Shown: piece after piece, positions 7,409 through 16,360 of the stretch | Layout of the letters: the number at the start of each line of letters is the position of its first letter | Position numbering within the stretch: the stretch's first letter is position 1 | Assembly (NCBI RefSeq): GCF_000231055.2 | Contig: NZ_CM001466.1 | Location: forward strand, 4,575,392 to 4,639,391 | Direction: 5' to 3' | Length of the DNA stretch: 64,000 bases | DNA from: Saccharomonospora azurea NA-128 | GTDB lineage: Bacteria > Actinomycetota > Actinomycetes > Mycobacteriales > Pseudonocardiaceae | Program-made: the position numbers and the translations under genes | Notes under the pieces: generated by a model | What the model saw: the letters and a program-made list of their open reading frames with translations, nothing else | Database searches by the model: none | Told to the model about the DNA's origin: nothing

Positions 7409-10309
7409 ATGAGCACCACCTTCACCGCAGGGTCCCTGGTGTCCGCGCGCGGGCGCGAGTGGGTCGTCCTGCCGGACAGCGCCGACGACATGCTGGTCCT
7501 GCGCCCGCTGGGCGGTGGCGACGACGACGTCGCGGCTGTCTTCCCCGCGTTCGAGGAGGTCCGCCACGCCGAGTTCACCCCGCCGTCACCGGACGACCTC
7601 GGCGACGCGCTCGCGGCGGGACTGCTGCGTTCGGCGTTGCGGATCGGGTTTCGTTCGGGGGCGGGGCCGTTCCGGTCGCTGGCGGGTATCGCCGTGGAGC
7701 CCCGCGCCTACCAGCTCGTGCCGCTGTTGATGGCGTTGCGGCAGCGGGTGGTGCGCATGCTGATCTCCGACGACGTCGGTATCGGCAAGACCGTCGAGGC
7801 AGGCCTGATCGCCAGTGAGCTGCTGGCGCAGGGCAGTGCACGCGGGCTGGCGGTGTTGTGCTCACCCGCGCTGGCCGAGCAGTGGCAGGACGAGCTGCGC
7901 ACGAAGTTCGGCATCGACGCCGAATTGGTACTGGCCTCCACGGTGTCCAAACTGGAGCGGAACCTCGATCTGGGGCAGTCGCTGTTCGACCGGTACCCGC
8001 ACGTGGTGGTGTCCACGGATTTCATCAAGTCCACGCGGCACCGCGACGACTTCGTCAAGCACTGCCCGGATCTGGTGATCGTCGACGAGGCTCACACCTG
8101 TGTCGCTGCGGACGAGAGGGCTTCCACGGCCAGCCAGCTCCGGCACGAGCTGCTGGAGAAGATCGCCGCCGACGCCGAGCGGCACCTGCTGCTGGTCACT
8201 GCCACGCCGCACAGCGGCAAGGAAAGTGCCTTCCGCGCGCTGCTGGGCCTGGTGCGGCCCGAGCTGGCCACAGTGGACCTGGACACCGAGGCGGGCCGCC
8301 GGATGCTCGCCGCGCACTTCGTGCACCGTAGGCGGGCCGACGTGCGGCAGTTCCTCACCAGGGAGAAGGACGGGCTGGCTGACGACAGCCTGCGCGAGGA
8401 CACCGCGTTCCCATCCGACCGCCACTTCAAGGACGAGACCTACAAGCTCACCCCCGCCTACCGCGCCCTGCTGGACGACGCCATCGCCTACGCGAGCGAG
8501 CGCGTGACCGCGGCGGGCGAGGAGGGCAAGCGGGAGGCGCGCATCGCCTGGTGGTCGGCGATCGCGCTGCTGCGGTCGCTGGTGTCCTCGCCGAGGGCTG
8601 CCGCGCAGACCCTGCGCACCCGCTCGGCGGCGGCGCGCGCGGCCACGGCGGAGGAGGCCGACCGGCTCGCCGCCCCGCTGACCAGGGACTCGGCCGACAG
8701 TGACGCCCTGGAGGGGCTGGACGTCGTCCCCGGCGCGGAGACCGAGCAGGCGGGCGCACGGCTGGCGGAGCTGGCCGAGCGGGCGGCCGGGTTGGAGGGC
8801 CCCGAGCAGGACCGCAAGCTCGCCGCCCTGGTCAAGCACGTCAAGGCGCTGCTCGCCGACGGCTACCACCCGATCGTCTTCTGCCGCTACATCCCCACGG
8901 CCGAATACGTCGCCGAGCACCTGGACGGCAAGCTCGGCAAGCGCACTCTGGTGCGCGCGGTCACCGGAACCCTGTCGCCGCAGCAGCGGCTGCAACGCAT
9001 CGAGGAGCTGGCCACCGAAGCGGGGGAGGACCCGGCCGCCCGAAGGGTGCTCGTCGCCACGGACTGCCTGTCGGAGGGCGTGAACCTCCAACACCACTTC
9101 GACGCCGTCGTGCACTACGACCTGGCCTGGAACCCCACGCGGCACGACCAGCGGGAGGGTCGCGTCGACCGCTACGGCCAGAAGCGGGACACCGTCAGGG
9201 TGATCACGCTCTACGGCAGTGACAACGGCATCGACGGCAAGGTGCTGGAAGTCCTGATCAAGAAGCACCGGCAGATCCAGAAGGACCTGGGCATCTCCGT
9301 GTCGGTCCCGGACGCCGCCTCCGCGGGCGTGACCGACGCGATCGTGGAATGGCTCTTGATGCGCAAGCAACAGCCGGAGCAGGCGAGCTTGTTCGAGGCG
9401 GACGCGTTGCAGAGCAAGGCGGCGGAGCTGGAGGCCGACTGGAAGTCGGCCGCCGAGCGCGAGAAGACGTCGCGTTCGCGGTTCGCCCAGCGCGCCATCC
9501 ACCCGGAGGAGGTGGCCCGCGAGGTCGCCGCGGTTCGTGACGTGCTGGGCCGCGCGGCCGAGGTGCGCGGCTTCGTCCGGCACGCGCTGTCGGCGCTGGA
9601 GGCCGTGTTGCGCGACGACGGCGCGGGCGGGTTCACCGCGGACCTCAGCGGCACGCCGGCCGGGCTGCGGGACGCGCTCGCCCCGCTGCTGGGCGGTGAT
9701 GTGGTGGAGGCGGGCAAACCGGTGCCGTTCCGTGACACGGCGGCGGTGGCGCGGGGTGAGGCCGCCCTGGTGCGCACCGATCCCGTGGTCGGTGCCGTCG
9801 CGGGATACGTGCTCAACGCCGCGCTCGACGAGAAGGCGAGCGGCCCCCGCCCCGCCCGCCGCTGCGGCGTGATCCGCACGAGGGCCGTGGACACTCGCAC
9901 GACGTTGCTGCTGGTGCGTTACCGCTTCCATCTCACGCTGCCGTCGCGGACGGGGGAGCGGCAGCTGGTGGCCGAGGACGCCCGCCTGCTCGCCTTCCAG
10001 GGTTCGCCGTCGAACGCGACGTGGCTGGTGGGCGACGACGCCGTGGCGCTGCTGGAGGCCTCCGCCGACGAGAACACCGATCCGGCGTTCGCCGAGCGCA
10101 CCATGCGGCGTGTGCTCGACGACCTGGACGCCACCACCGCGCACCTGGAGTCCTACGGCGACGAACTGGCCGCGGAGCTGCTGGCCTCGCATCGCCGCGT
10201 GCGCAGCGCTTCCGGTGAGATCGTGCGTGGCGTGAGCGTCACCGCCCAGAAACCCGCCGACGTCCTCGGCGCCTACGTCTACCTGCCCGCCTCAGGAGGA
10301 ACCGCCTGA
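7409..10309 (+). CDS. drmD: SNF2/RapA-like helicase (DrmD-like)
   Basis: SF2 ATPase of the SNF2/HepA type, expected to translocate on double-stranded DNA. Walker A DDVGIGKT lies near residues 121-128, DEAH box IVDEAHT near 225, motif III ATPHSG near 265, and the C-terminal lobe shows ATDCLSEGVNLQ and the arginine-finger motif QREGRVDRYGQKRDT near 581. The 966-residue length suits DrmD. The start is an ATG 21 bases after the kinase-helicase stop, preceded by GAGGGAG. The stop overlaps the next gene's start (TGATG), so it is co-translated with the methylase. In class 1 DISARM this protein works with the adenine methylase DrmMI and the DrmAB core, and that context is present here. A stand-alone RapA-like role is less likely given the operon. 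Confidence 0.88.
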   Translation: MSTTFTAGSLVSARGREWVVLPDSADDMLVLRPLGGGDDDVAAVFPAFEEVRHAEFTPPSPDDLGDALAAGLLRSALRIGFRSGAGPFRSLAGIAVEPRAYQLVPLLMALRQRVVRMLISDDVGIGKTVEAGLIASELLAQGSARGLAVLCSPALAEQWQDELRTKFGIDAELVLASTVSKLERNLDLGQSLFDRYPHVVVSTDFIKSTRHRDDFVKHCPDLVIVDEAHTCVAADERASTASQLRHELLEKIAADAERHLLLVTATPHSGKESAFRALLGLVRPELATVDLDTEAGRRMLAAHFVHRRRADVRQFLTREKDGLADDSLREDTAFPSDRHFKDETYKLTPAYRALLDDAIAYASERVTAAGEEGKREARIAWWSAIALLRSLVSSPRAAAQTLRTRSAAARAATAEEADRLAAPLTRDSADSDALEGLDVVPGAETEQAGARLAELAERAAGLEGPEQDRKLAALVKHVKALLADGYHPIVFCRYIPTAEYVAEHLDGKLGKRTLVRAVTGTLSPQQRLQRIEELATEAGEDPAARRVLVATDCLSEGVNLQHHFDAVVHYDLAWNPTRHDQREGRVDRYGQKRDTVRVITLYGSDNGIDGKVLEVLIKKHRQIQKDLGISVSVPDAASAGVTDAIVEWLLMRKQQPEQASLFEADALQSKAAELEADWKSAAEREKTSRSRFAQRAIHPEEVAREVAAVRDVLGRAAEVRGFVRHALSALEAVLRDDGAGGFTADLSGTPAGLRDALAPLLGGDVVEAGKPVPFRDTAAVARGEAALVRTDPVVGAVAGYVLNAALDEKASGPRPARRCGVIRTRAVDTRTTLLLVRYRFHLTLPSRTGERQLVAEDARLLAFQGSPSNATWLVGDDAVALLEASADENTDPAFAERTMRRVLDDLDATTAHLESYGDELAAELLASHRRVRSASGEIVRGVSVTAQKPADVLGAYVYLPASGGTA

Positions 10310-13300
10310 TGTCCGCCGTCACCCGAAACCAGGTTTTCTCCGCCGTGCACACGGTCGGTGGCCTGCTGCCCGCCGACATGCTGGCGCGCATCTCCGAGGG
10401 CAAGGACGTCAGCGGCAGCCTGCCGTCGGACTACCGCGTGGTGGGTTCGCGCTCGGTGAGCGACGAGGCGGAACGCCACTGGGACTACCTGCGCTCGGTG
10501 TGGGCGGAGCTGCGGCGGAAGCTGCCGCGCGCCCCGGAGTCGGAGACCCCGCAGGACGTCACCGGCCTGGCCGGCTCGCAGTGGCTCGCGCCGCTGTTCT
10601 CCGAACTCGGCTTCGGTGAACTCACCTCGCTCGGATCGTCGGGTATCCCGGCCGACGACCACGCCACCACGGGCAAGACCTTCCCCGTCAGCCACCGCTG
10701 GAACCACGTGCCCGTGCACCTGGCGGCGTGGCATCACCTGCTGGACCGCCGCCCCGGCGGCGCGGGCACGGTGCCGCCGCAGTCGCTGGTGCAGGAATGC
10801 CTCAACCGCACGGAGAACCACCTGTGGGGTGTGGTCACCAACGGCCGCCAGTTGCGGTTGTTGCGCGACTCCAGCGCCCTGGCCACCGCCTCCTACGTCG
10901 AGTTCGACCTGGAAGCCATCTTCGACGGCGAGCTGTTCAGCGAGTTCGTGCTGCTGTATCGGCTGCTGCACGTCTCCCGCTTCGCCGTCGCCGACGGCGC
11001 GTCCCCGGCCACGTGCTGGCTGGAACGCTGGCGACTCGACGCGATCACCTCGGGCACGCGGGCGCTGGACCAGCTCCGGGAGAGTGTGAGGCAGGCCATC
11101 ACCACGCTCGGCACGGGTTTCCTGCGGCACCCGGACAACACCCGGCTGCGCGAGAACGTCGACGTGCAGGCGCTGCACGCCGCCCTGCTGCGGCTGGTGT
11201 ACCGGCTGCTGTTCGTGTTCGTCGCCGAGGATCGCAAAGCCCTGCACCCGCAGGACGCGGACGAGTTGGCCAAGCAGCGCTACGCGAAGTACTTCTCGAC
11301 GGCGCGGCTGCGCGCGCACGCGCGGCGCCGCCGGGGCACCGCGCACGACGACCTGTATCGGGCGCTGCGGATCGTGCTGGACGCGCTCGGCGACGAGCAC
11401 GGCCGGCCGGAACTCGCTCTGCCCGGTCTCGGTGGCATCTTCGACGACACCGACGCCGACGCCCCGCTGCGTGGCCTGTCGTTGTCGAACGAGTATCTGC
11501 TGGCGGCCGTGCGGCACCTGGCGCAGATCCGCGATGTCGGTTCCCGCCGGGTGCGCCCGGTGGACTACCAGCACCTCGGCGCCGAGGAGCTCGGTTCCAT
11601 CTACGAGTCGCTGCTGGAACTGGTGCCGAAGCACAGCGCCATCGACCGCGAATTCACGCTGGAGGAGCTGGCGGGCAACGACCGCAAGACCACCGGCTCC
11701 TACTACACTCCGGCCTCGCTCATCGAGTGCCTGCTGGACTCCACCTTGGACCCGGTGATCGATGACGCGGTGAAGCGCGGCGAGCAGGCGGCCTCGGCCG
11801 CGGGCCAGGCGGACGCCACGGGGGCGATCACCCGTGAGCTGCTGTCGCTGACGGTGTGCGACCCGGCCTGCGGCTCCGGGCATTTCCTCGTGGCGGCGGC
11901 TCGGCGTATCGCCAAGCGGGTGGCTGCGGTACGGGAACGTAACCCGGAGCCGACGGTGGACGCCGTGCGTCATGCGCTGCACGAGGTGATCGCCCACTGC
12001 ATTTACGGCGTGGACCTCAACCCGATGGCCGTGGAGCTGACGAAGGTGTCGCTGTGGCTGGAGGCGCTGGAGCCGGGTAAGCCGCTGAGCTTCCTCGACG
12101 CGCACGTCAAGTGCGGCAACGCCCTGCTCGGCGCGACCCCGACGCTGCTGCGGAAAGGCATCCCGGACGAGGCGTTCAAGCCGATCGAGGGCGACGACAA
12201 GAAGTTCGCCAAAGCGCTGGAGAAGCAGAACAAGGCCGAACGCGTGGGCCAGCACAGCCTGTTCGATCTGGCGAGCGAGGCGAAAGTGGCGAACACGGCG
12301 TTCGCCACGGGCGTGCGCCGCATCACCGAGGCGCGCGCGGACGTGCTGGCCGACGTGCGTCGCCAGGAGTCGGCCTACCGCGAGTTCGCCGAGTCACCGG
12401 AGTACCGGCAGGCGCTGCACGTGGCCGATGCGTGGTGCGCGGCGTTCCTGTGGCGCAAGACGCCCGACGCGCCGCTCGCCGTGACCGAGGAGGTCTTCCG
12501 CAAGCTCCAGGACCCTGATGCCGACGCGGCCCCGCAGAGCACCCACGACGAGATCACCCGCCTGCGCGAGGCGTACAAGTTCTTCCACTGGCACCTGGAG
12601 TTCCCGGACGTGTTCACCGTGCCGGACAACGGCGCGGACGTGGCCGAGGACAGCGGCTGGTCGGGCGGCTTCTCGTGTGTGCTGGGGAACCCGCCGTGGG
12701 AACGCATCAAGCTTCAGGAGCAGGAGTTCTTCGCCCAGCGTGACGAGGAGATCGCCAAAGCGCGCAACGCCGCCGCTCGCAAGAAGCTTATCGCCGCGTT
12801 GAAGGACGACCCCGACCGCAGCGCGCTGTATGCGGAGTTCGAGGCGGCCAAGCGCAAGGCTGAGGGCGAGAGCCACTTCCTGCGCCTCGGCGGTCGCTAC
12901 CCGCTCACGGGCCGGGGTGACATCAACACCTACGCGGTCTTCGCGGAAGCCGACCGCATGCTGACCGGCCCACGAGGTCGCATGGGCGTGATCGTGCCGA
13001 CCGGCATCGCCACCGACGCCACGACGCAGTACTTCTTCAAGAATCTGGTCGAGCACGGTTCGCTGGCGGCGCTCTACGACTTCGAGAACGCCGCGCCGCT
13101 GTTTCCCGGTGTGCACCGTTCGTTCAAGTTCTGCATCCTGTCGCTCGCGGGCCGTGCGGTGCGTGAACCTGCCGCACGTTTCGCGTTCTTCCTGCACGAC
13201 CCGGCAGAGCTGGACGAGGCCGACAAGGCGTTCGCGCTGACACCGGAGGAGATCACCCTTCTCAACCCCAACACCGGCACCTGCCCGGTATTCCGCTCCC

Positions 13301-14418
13301 GCACCGACGCGGAGATCACCCTCGGCATCTACCGCCGTGTTGCCGTCCTGGTCAAGGAACCGGACGAGCACGGCCAGGGCGGCAGCAACCCGTGGGGCGT
13401 GTCGTTCATGACGATGTTCCACATGTCGAACGACTCCCACCTCTTCCACACCCGCGAAGACCTGGAAGCCGACGGCTGGACATTGTCCGGCAACGTCTTC
13501 ACCAAGGGTGCCCAACGCATGCTGCCGCTGTACGAGGCTAAGATGCTGCACCACTACGACCACCGCTGGGCCACCTACGATGAAAAAGGCGACGTCCACG
13601 ATCTCACCCTGGAGGAGAAGCAAGACCCGAGCGCAGTTGTCCTCCCCCGCTACTGGGTCTCCGAAGCCGACGTATCCACCGACCGCGTCGACAAGAACGG
13701 CAACCGCATCTACGAAGCTGGTGTAGCCACCCGGCTCGCGAACAAGCACTGGGAAAACGATTGGCTCCTTGGGTTCCGCAACGTGTGTAGAAGTACGGAT
13801 GAGCGCACCGTCATCGCCGGATGTTTTCGCCGATCTGCCGTAGGGCACAGTATGCCACTGTTAATAAGTGGCGAATCGCCGTTACTTCAGGCGGCTCTGA
13901 CTTCGGTAGCGTGCGACTATGTTCTTCGGCAGAAGCTAGGGGGAACCAATCTCACCTTCAACTATTTTCAGCAAATTCCAGTACCGGCCACCGATGCGCT
14001 CGCAATCTTCAAAATATTCATCGCCCCGCGAATTATCGAACTCACCTATACCTCCTATGACATGGAGCCGTTCGCGCGGGACCTCGGCGACACGGGTGCC
14101 CCGTTCCGGTGGGACGAGGAACGCCGGGCTGTCATCCGTGCCGAGTTGGATGCGTTGTTCTTCCACCTCTACGGCATCTCGCGCGAGGGCGCTGACTACA
14201 TCCTCGACACGTTCCCGATCGTCAAGCGCAAGGACGAGGCCAAGTACGGCACCTACCGCACCAAGGACCTGATCCTCGCTGAGTACGACCGCATGGCCGA
14301 AGCCGGAGTGAGCCTCGACAACCCGCTTGTCGACGGGGAGAACTACACCTCCACTCTCACCCCACCTCCCGGCCACGGCCCCCGCCACGCCCCCGCACCG
14401 AATGCTGGAAACGCCTGA
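10309..14418 (+). CDS. drmMI: N6-adenine DNA methyltransferase, Eco57I-like (DrmMI-like)
   Basis: Large SAM-dependent adenine methylase expected to mark self DNA for the defence system. SAM-binding motif I DPACGSGHF is near residue 518 and the catalytic NPPW near 794. The N-terminal 500 residues resemble the helical region of Eco57I/PglX-type enzymes, and the C-terminal 500 should hold target recognition. The ATG overlaps the SNF2 gene stop. The 1,369-residue length fits DrmMI and type IIG enzymes. No nuclease motif was recognised in the N-terminus, so it is called a methylase only. Bases 13,741-14,060 (about residues 1145-1251, inside the target-recognition part) are plainly more AT-rich than the rest, which suggests a recombined recognition module. 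PglX of BREX is an alternative relative, but no BREX partners are present. Confidence 0.85.
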   Translation: MSAVTRNQVFSAVHTVGGLLPADMLARISEGKDVSGSLPSDYRVVGSRSVSDEAERHWDYLRSVWAELRRKLPRAPESETPQDVTGLAGSQWLAPLFSELGFGELTSLGSSGIPADDHATTGKTFPVSHRWNHVPVHLAAWHHLLDRRPGGAGTVPPQSLVQECLNRTENHLWGVVTNGRQLRLLRDSSALATASYVEFDLEAIFDGELFSEFVLLYRLLHVSRFAVADGASPATCWLERWRLDAITSGTRALDQLRESVRQAITTLGTGFLRHPDNTRLRENVDVQALHAALLRLVYRLLFVFVAEDRKALHPQDADELAKQRYAKYFSTARLRAHARRRRGTAHDDLYRALRIVLDALGDEHGRPELALPGLGGIFDDTDADAPLRGLSLSNEYLLAAVRHLAQIRDVGSRRVRPVDYQHLGAEELGSIYESLLELVPKHSAIDREFTLEELAGNDRKTTGSYYTPASLIECLLDSTLDPVIDDAVKRGEQAASAAGQADATGAITRELLSLTVCDPACGSGHFLVAAARRIAKRVAAVRERNPEPTVDAVRHALHEVIAHCIYGVDLNPMAVELTKVSLWLEALEPGKPLSFLDAHVKCGNALLGATPTLLRKGIPDEAFKPIEGDDKKFAKALEKQNKAERVGQHSLFDLASEAKVANTAFATGVRRITEARADVLADVRRQESAYREFAESPEYRQALHVADAWCAAFLWRKTPDAPLAVTEEVFRKLQDPDADAAPQSTHDEITRLREAYKFFHWHLEFPDVFTVPDNGADVAEDSGWSGGFSCVLGNPPWERIKLQEQEFFAQRDEEIAKARNAAARKKLIAALKDDPDRSALYAEFEAAKRKAEGESHFLRLGGRYPLTGRGDINTYAVFAEADRMLTGPRGRMGVIVPTGIATDATTQYFFKNLVEHGSLAALYDFENAAPLFPGVHRSFKFCILSLAGRAVREPAARFAFFLHDPAELDEADKAFALTPEEITLLNPNTGTCPVFRSRTDAEITLGIYRRVAVLVKEPDEHGQGGSNPWGVSFMTMFHMSNDSHLFHTREDLEADGWTLSGNVFTKGAQRMLPLYEAKMLHHYDHRWATYDEKGDVHDLTLEEKQDPSAVVLPRYWVSEADVSTDRVDKNGNRIYEAGVATRLANKHWENDWLLGFRNVCRSTDERTVIAGCFRRSAVGHSMPLLISGESPLLQAALTSVACDYVLRQKLGGTNLTFNYFQQIPVPATDALAIFKIFIAPRIIELTYTSYDMEPFARDLGDTGAPFRWDEERRAVIRAELDALFFHLYGISREGADYILDTFPIVKRKDEAKYGTYRTKDLILAEYDRMAEAGVSLDNPLVDGENYTSTLTPPPGHGPRHAPAPNAGNA

Positions 14419-14532
14419 TGCCCGGTGGGCGCTTGCCGTTCCGGTGGCACTTGCCCGGCAGCAGGAATCTCGCCTATGTCCGAGCTTCGGGGCGAGTGGG
14501 ACCTTGGCTCACCGCCGCCGTGGGGGCACGTC

Positions 14533-15003
14533 GTGACGCTGCAAGTCCAGTTCTGGGTCCACGAGCAGGGGCAGCCGCCACGTGAACAGACCGTGGAACT
14601 CGCTGACGCCGATGATGTACGCGCGTTCATCAAGACGTTGGCTGGTGAGCAGGTCAGCGACGCCCTCCTCACTCACACCCGGCGGCCCCGTGTCGAGACG
14701 CTGATCCCCGACGAGGACAGCCCCGGCCAGTTCCTCACCACGCCGGATCACTCGGTGATCGTGGGCGTTCACGGTCGGCGAGGCGCGATCAGTTACCGGG
14801 GAGCGGACGGTCATCATGCCGAGCCCGTGCACCTGTACAGCCGCGGTGAGGAACCCGATCACCCCGTCGTCTACGAGACCGACGAGTTCCCGCCCCGCTG
14901 TGAACTCCCCGTCGAGTCCGTGACCCGGGCGCTGATCGAGTTCCTGGAGACGGCGGCACGACCATTGTCGATCACGTGGCAGCCGGGTGTGGAGGCGACG
15001 TAG
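14533..15003 (+). CDS. Imm1-family immunity protein
   Basis: Small cytosolic protein of the Imm1 family, whose members bind and neutralise polymorphic-toxin domains, in actinobacteria often deaminases or nucleases. Diagnostic features are the central SVIVGVHGRRGAISYRG strand, a P.VYETDEFPP segment, and the C-terminal PLSITW ending typical of Imm1. The GTG at 14,533 is chosen because family homology begins there and GGGGGC sits 6 bases upstream; ATG 14,476 is a longer alternative. It follows the methylase by 114 bases on the same strand and may be read with the operon, but no toxin gene is next to it, so it is probably an orphan immunity gene. A decayed second copy lies at 18.9 kb. Confidence 0.72.
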   Translation: MTLQVQFWVHEQGQPPREQTVELADADDVRAFIKTLAGEQVSDALLTHTRRPRVETLIPDEDSPGQFLTTPDHSVIVGVHGRRGAISYRGADGHHAEPVHLYSRGEEPDHPVVYETDEFPPRCELPVESVTRALIEFLETAARPLSITWQPGVEAT

Positions 15004-15061
15004 CGACGTTCGGCGATGAGTTCGCGGGACGTCGTCACTACGCGGAAGGGATCTCGGCGGG

Positions 15062-15529
15062 TCAGACGTCGCGCGCAGGCGCCTGATCGCTCCATCCCAG
15101 AACCGAGAACGAAACTCCCTGGCGGTAGGCGTCGATACCGGCGGCGAGGTACTCGATGAGGTCATCCGGTAGGTGGTGCAGGTCGAACCAGCCGAGGCCG
15201 CAGCACTTCCCCGGCTCGCGGTTCGACGGCTCACCGGCCCATCTGGCCGCGGCGAAGAACAGGCCGAGGCGGGGTTCGGGACCGGAGCCGTTGACGTGGA
15301 CGGTGTGGACATGGGTGAGGTCGTCAGGATTGACCAGCACGCCGACCTCTTCTTCGGCCTCACGTGCGGCGGCGGTGAGCACGTCCTCACCCGCGTCGAG
15401 CTTGCCGGAGGGCAGATGCCATCTGCCGTCGAAGGCTCCGCCCCGGCGTCTGGTGAGTAGCAGCTCGGTGCCGCGGAGCAGGAGAACGTGAACGTCAACA
15501 ATGTGGCGGTCCACGTGAGAGACGGTCAT
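15062..15529 (-). CDS. NUDIX hydrolase
   Basis: Hydrolyses nucleoside diphosphate-linked compounds with a divalent metal. A complete NUDIX box is present: GKLDAGE followed by seven residues and REAEEEVGV, at about residues 41-63. The 155-residue length is normal for a single-domain enzyme. The ATG at 15,529 (MTVSHVDRHIVDV) is preferred over an upstream in-frame ATG at 15,616 because the fold starts here. The gene is convergent with the Imm1 gene, 58 bases apart, without a clear terminator. Substrate cannot be told from sequence; housekeeping nucleotide clean-up is as likely as a defence role. Confidence 0.85.
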   Translation of the reverse strand: MTVSHVDRHIVDVHVLLLRGTELLLTRRRGGAFDGRWHLPSGKLDAGEDVLTAAAREAEEEVGVLVNPDDLTHVHTVHVNGSGPEPRLGLFFAAARWAGEPSNREPGKCCGLGWFDLHHLPDDLIEYLAAGIDAYRQGVSFSVLGWSDQAPARDV

Positions 15530-15651
15530 CGGCGAGTCACCGTTGCGTCTCTGGCCACCGGTCATGCGCGCCTTCGCCTGCTCTCCGAGACCACGACATT
15601 GGTGCCGTACCAACATCGTCGCATTCTTCCTTGACAGTGGCGTCCACCACT

Positions 15652-15830
15652 GGCTAGGGGAGTCGGCATAGTCCGTCGAGGACCTTCTGGAGAAGGTCGA
15701 GCGTTACCTTCGCCCAGTCATCGGCGACTTATGCCGGGGTGCCGGCTCTGGTTGAGACGCTGATCGCCGGGTGGCTGCGGGCGAGGAGGGGCCAAGGACG
15801 GTTGGTGGGCAGGTGTGTCGCCGGAAGTCG
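15652..15830 (-). pseudogene. Decayed minus-strand gene end, copy 1
   Basis: Read on the minus strand this stretch encodes a C-terminal peptide VADDWAKVTLDLLQKVLDGL ending at a stop near 15,652, preceded directly by an in-frame TAA. Further upstream, PGDQRLNQSR in a shifted frame matches PDDQRLTTRA of copy 2 at about 17.1 kb. The parent family was not recognised. It is a remnant, not a working gene. Confidence 0.45.
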
Positions 15831-15895
15831 CTGACCCGCTGTGGAGCGTTGGTTACGCTCGTGGTGATCTGGGGACGCAGTACGGGAGGGTGACG

Positions 15896-16360
15896 ATGGC
15901 TGAGGACTGGTACGAGGCTCTTTCCGATGAGATGGCCAACGGCGTCAGTGCCACCGATGCGGTCGGCGCGGTGCTGGGTGGCCCTGCCGGTATGGCGAAG
16001 TTGGGTATGTCGACGGCAGCGCGCATGATCGGAGAGGGAAACGGCGGATCGTGGTCTTTCGACAGAGAAGAGATCGACGCCGTCATCGCGGACTGAAAGG
16101 CGTTGGCTGAAGAACTCGAAGAAGATCGAAAAATTTTCTCTTCGGCGCAGCGAGTATCCGATGCTCCCTCTGGTGACCAGCCGTCTATCGGGTTTATGAA
16201 TTCGTTACATGAAGAAATGTCGGCGCTCGAAGATCTTAACAATTCAATGCGCGACTATGTTGCAGAGTTTGTGGATAAATTGGAAGCTGCCAAAAAGTCG
16301 ATCACCGAGTCGGATGGCGGTCATGCTGAGTCGTTCGGGGGAAGCAAGTCTGGTGCGTAA
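15896..16360 (+). pseudogene. ESX-like helical protein gene interrupted by in-frame TGA
   Basis: Reading from ATG 15,896 (GGGAGGG 6 bases upstream) gives 66 codons ending VIAD, a TGA at 16,094-16,096, then in the same frame KALAEELEED and 85 more codons to 16,360. Replacing TGA by TGG restores VIADWKALAEEL and a single 154-residue all-helical protein, much like the intact 161-residue gene at 17,765. Both are followed by a DUF3558 lipoprotein gene whose GTG lies in the last 8 bases of the helical gene. The second half could restart at TTG 16,103 (GAAAGG upstream), so two peptides may still be made. Similarity to WXG100/ESX partner proteins is in size and helicity only; function is unknown. Confidence 0.6.

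Noticed and set aside
7862-10192. 776-codon minus-strand ORF inside the SNF2 helicase gene
   Set aside because: Antisense shadow of a gene with conserved motifs; no ribosome binding site or homology.
10279-12255. 658-codon minus-strand ORF inside the methylase gene
   Set aside because: Antisense shadow; no recognisable family.
1148-14418. BREX or Pgl system
   Set aside because: The kinase and methylase recall PglW/PglX, but PglZ, BrxC/PglY and BrxL are absent, and helicase-DUF1998 plus SNF2 fit DISARM/Druantia parts better.
15815-15895. Upstream extension of the first ESX-like ORF
   Set aside because: GGGAGGG directly before ATG 15,896 and the start of similarity favour the shorter form.
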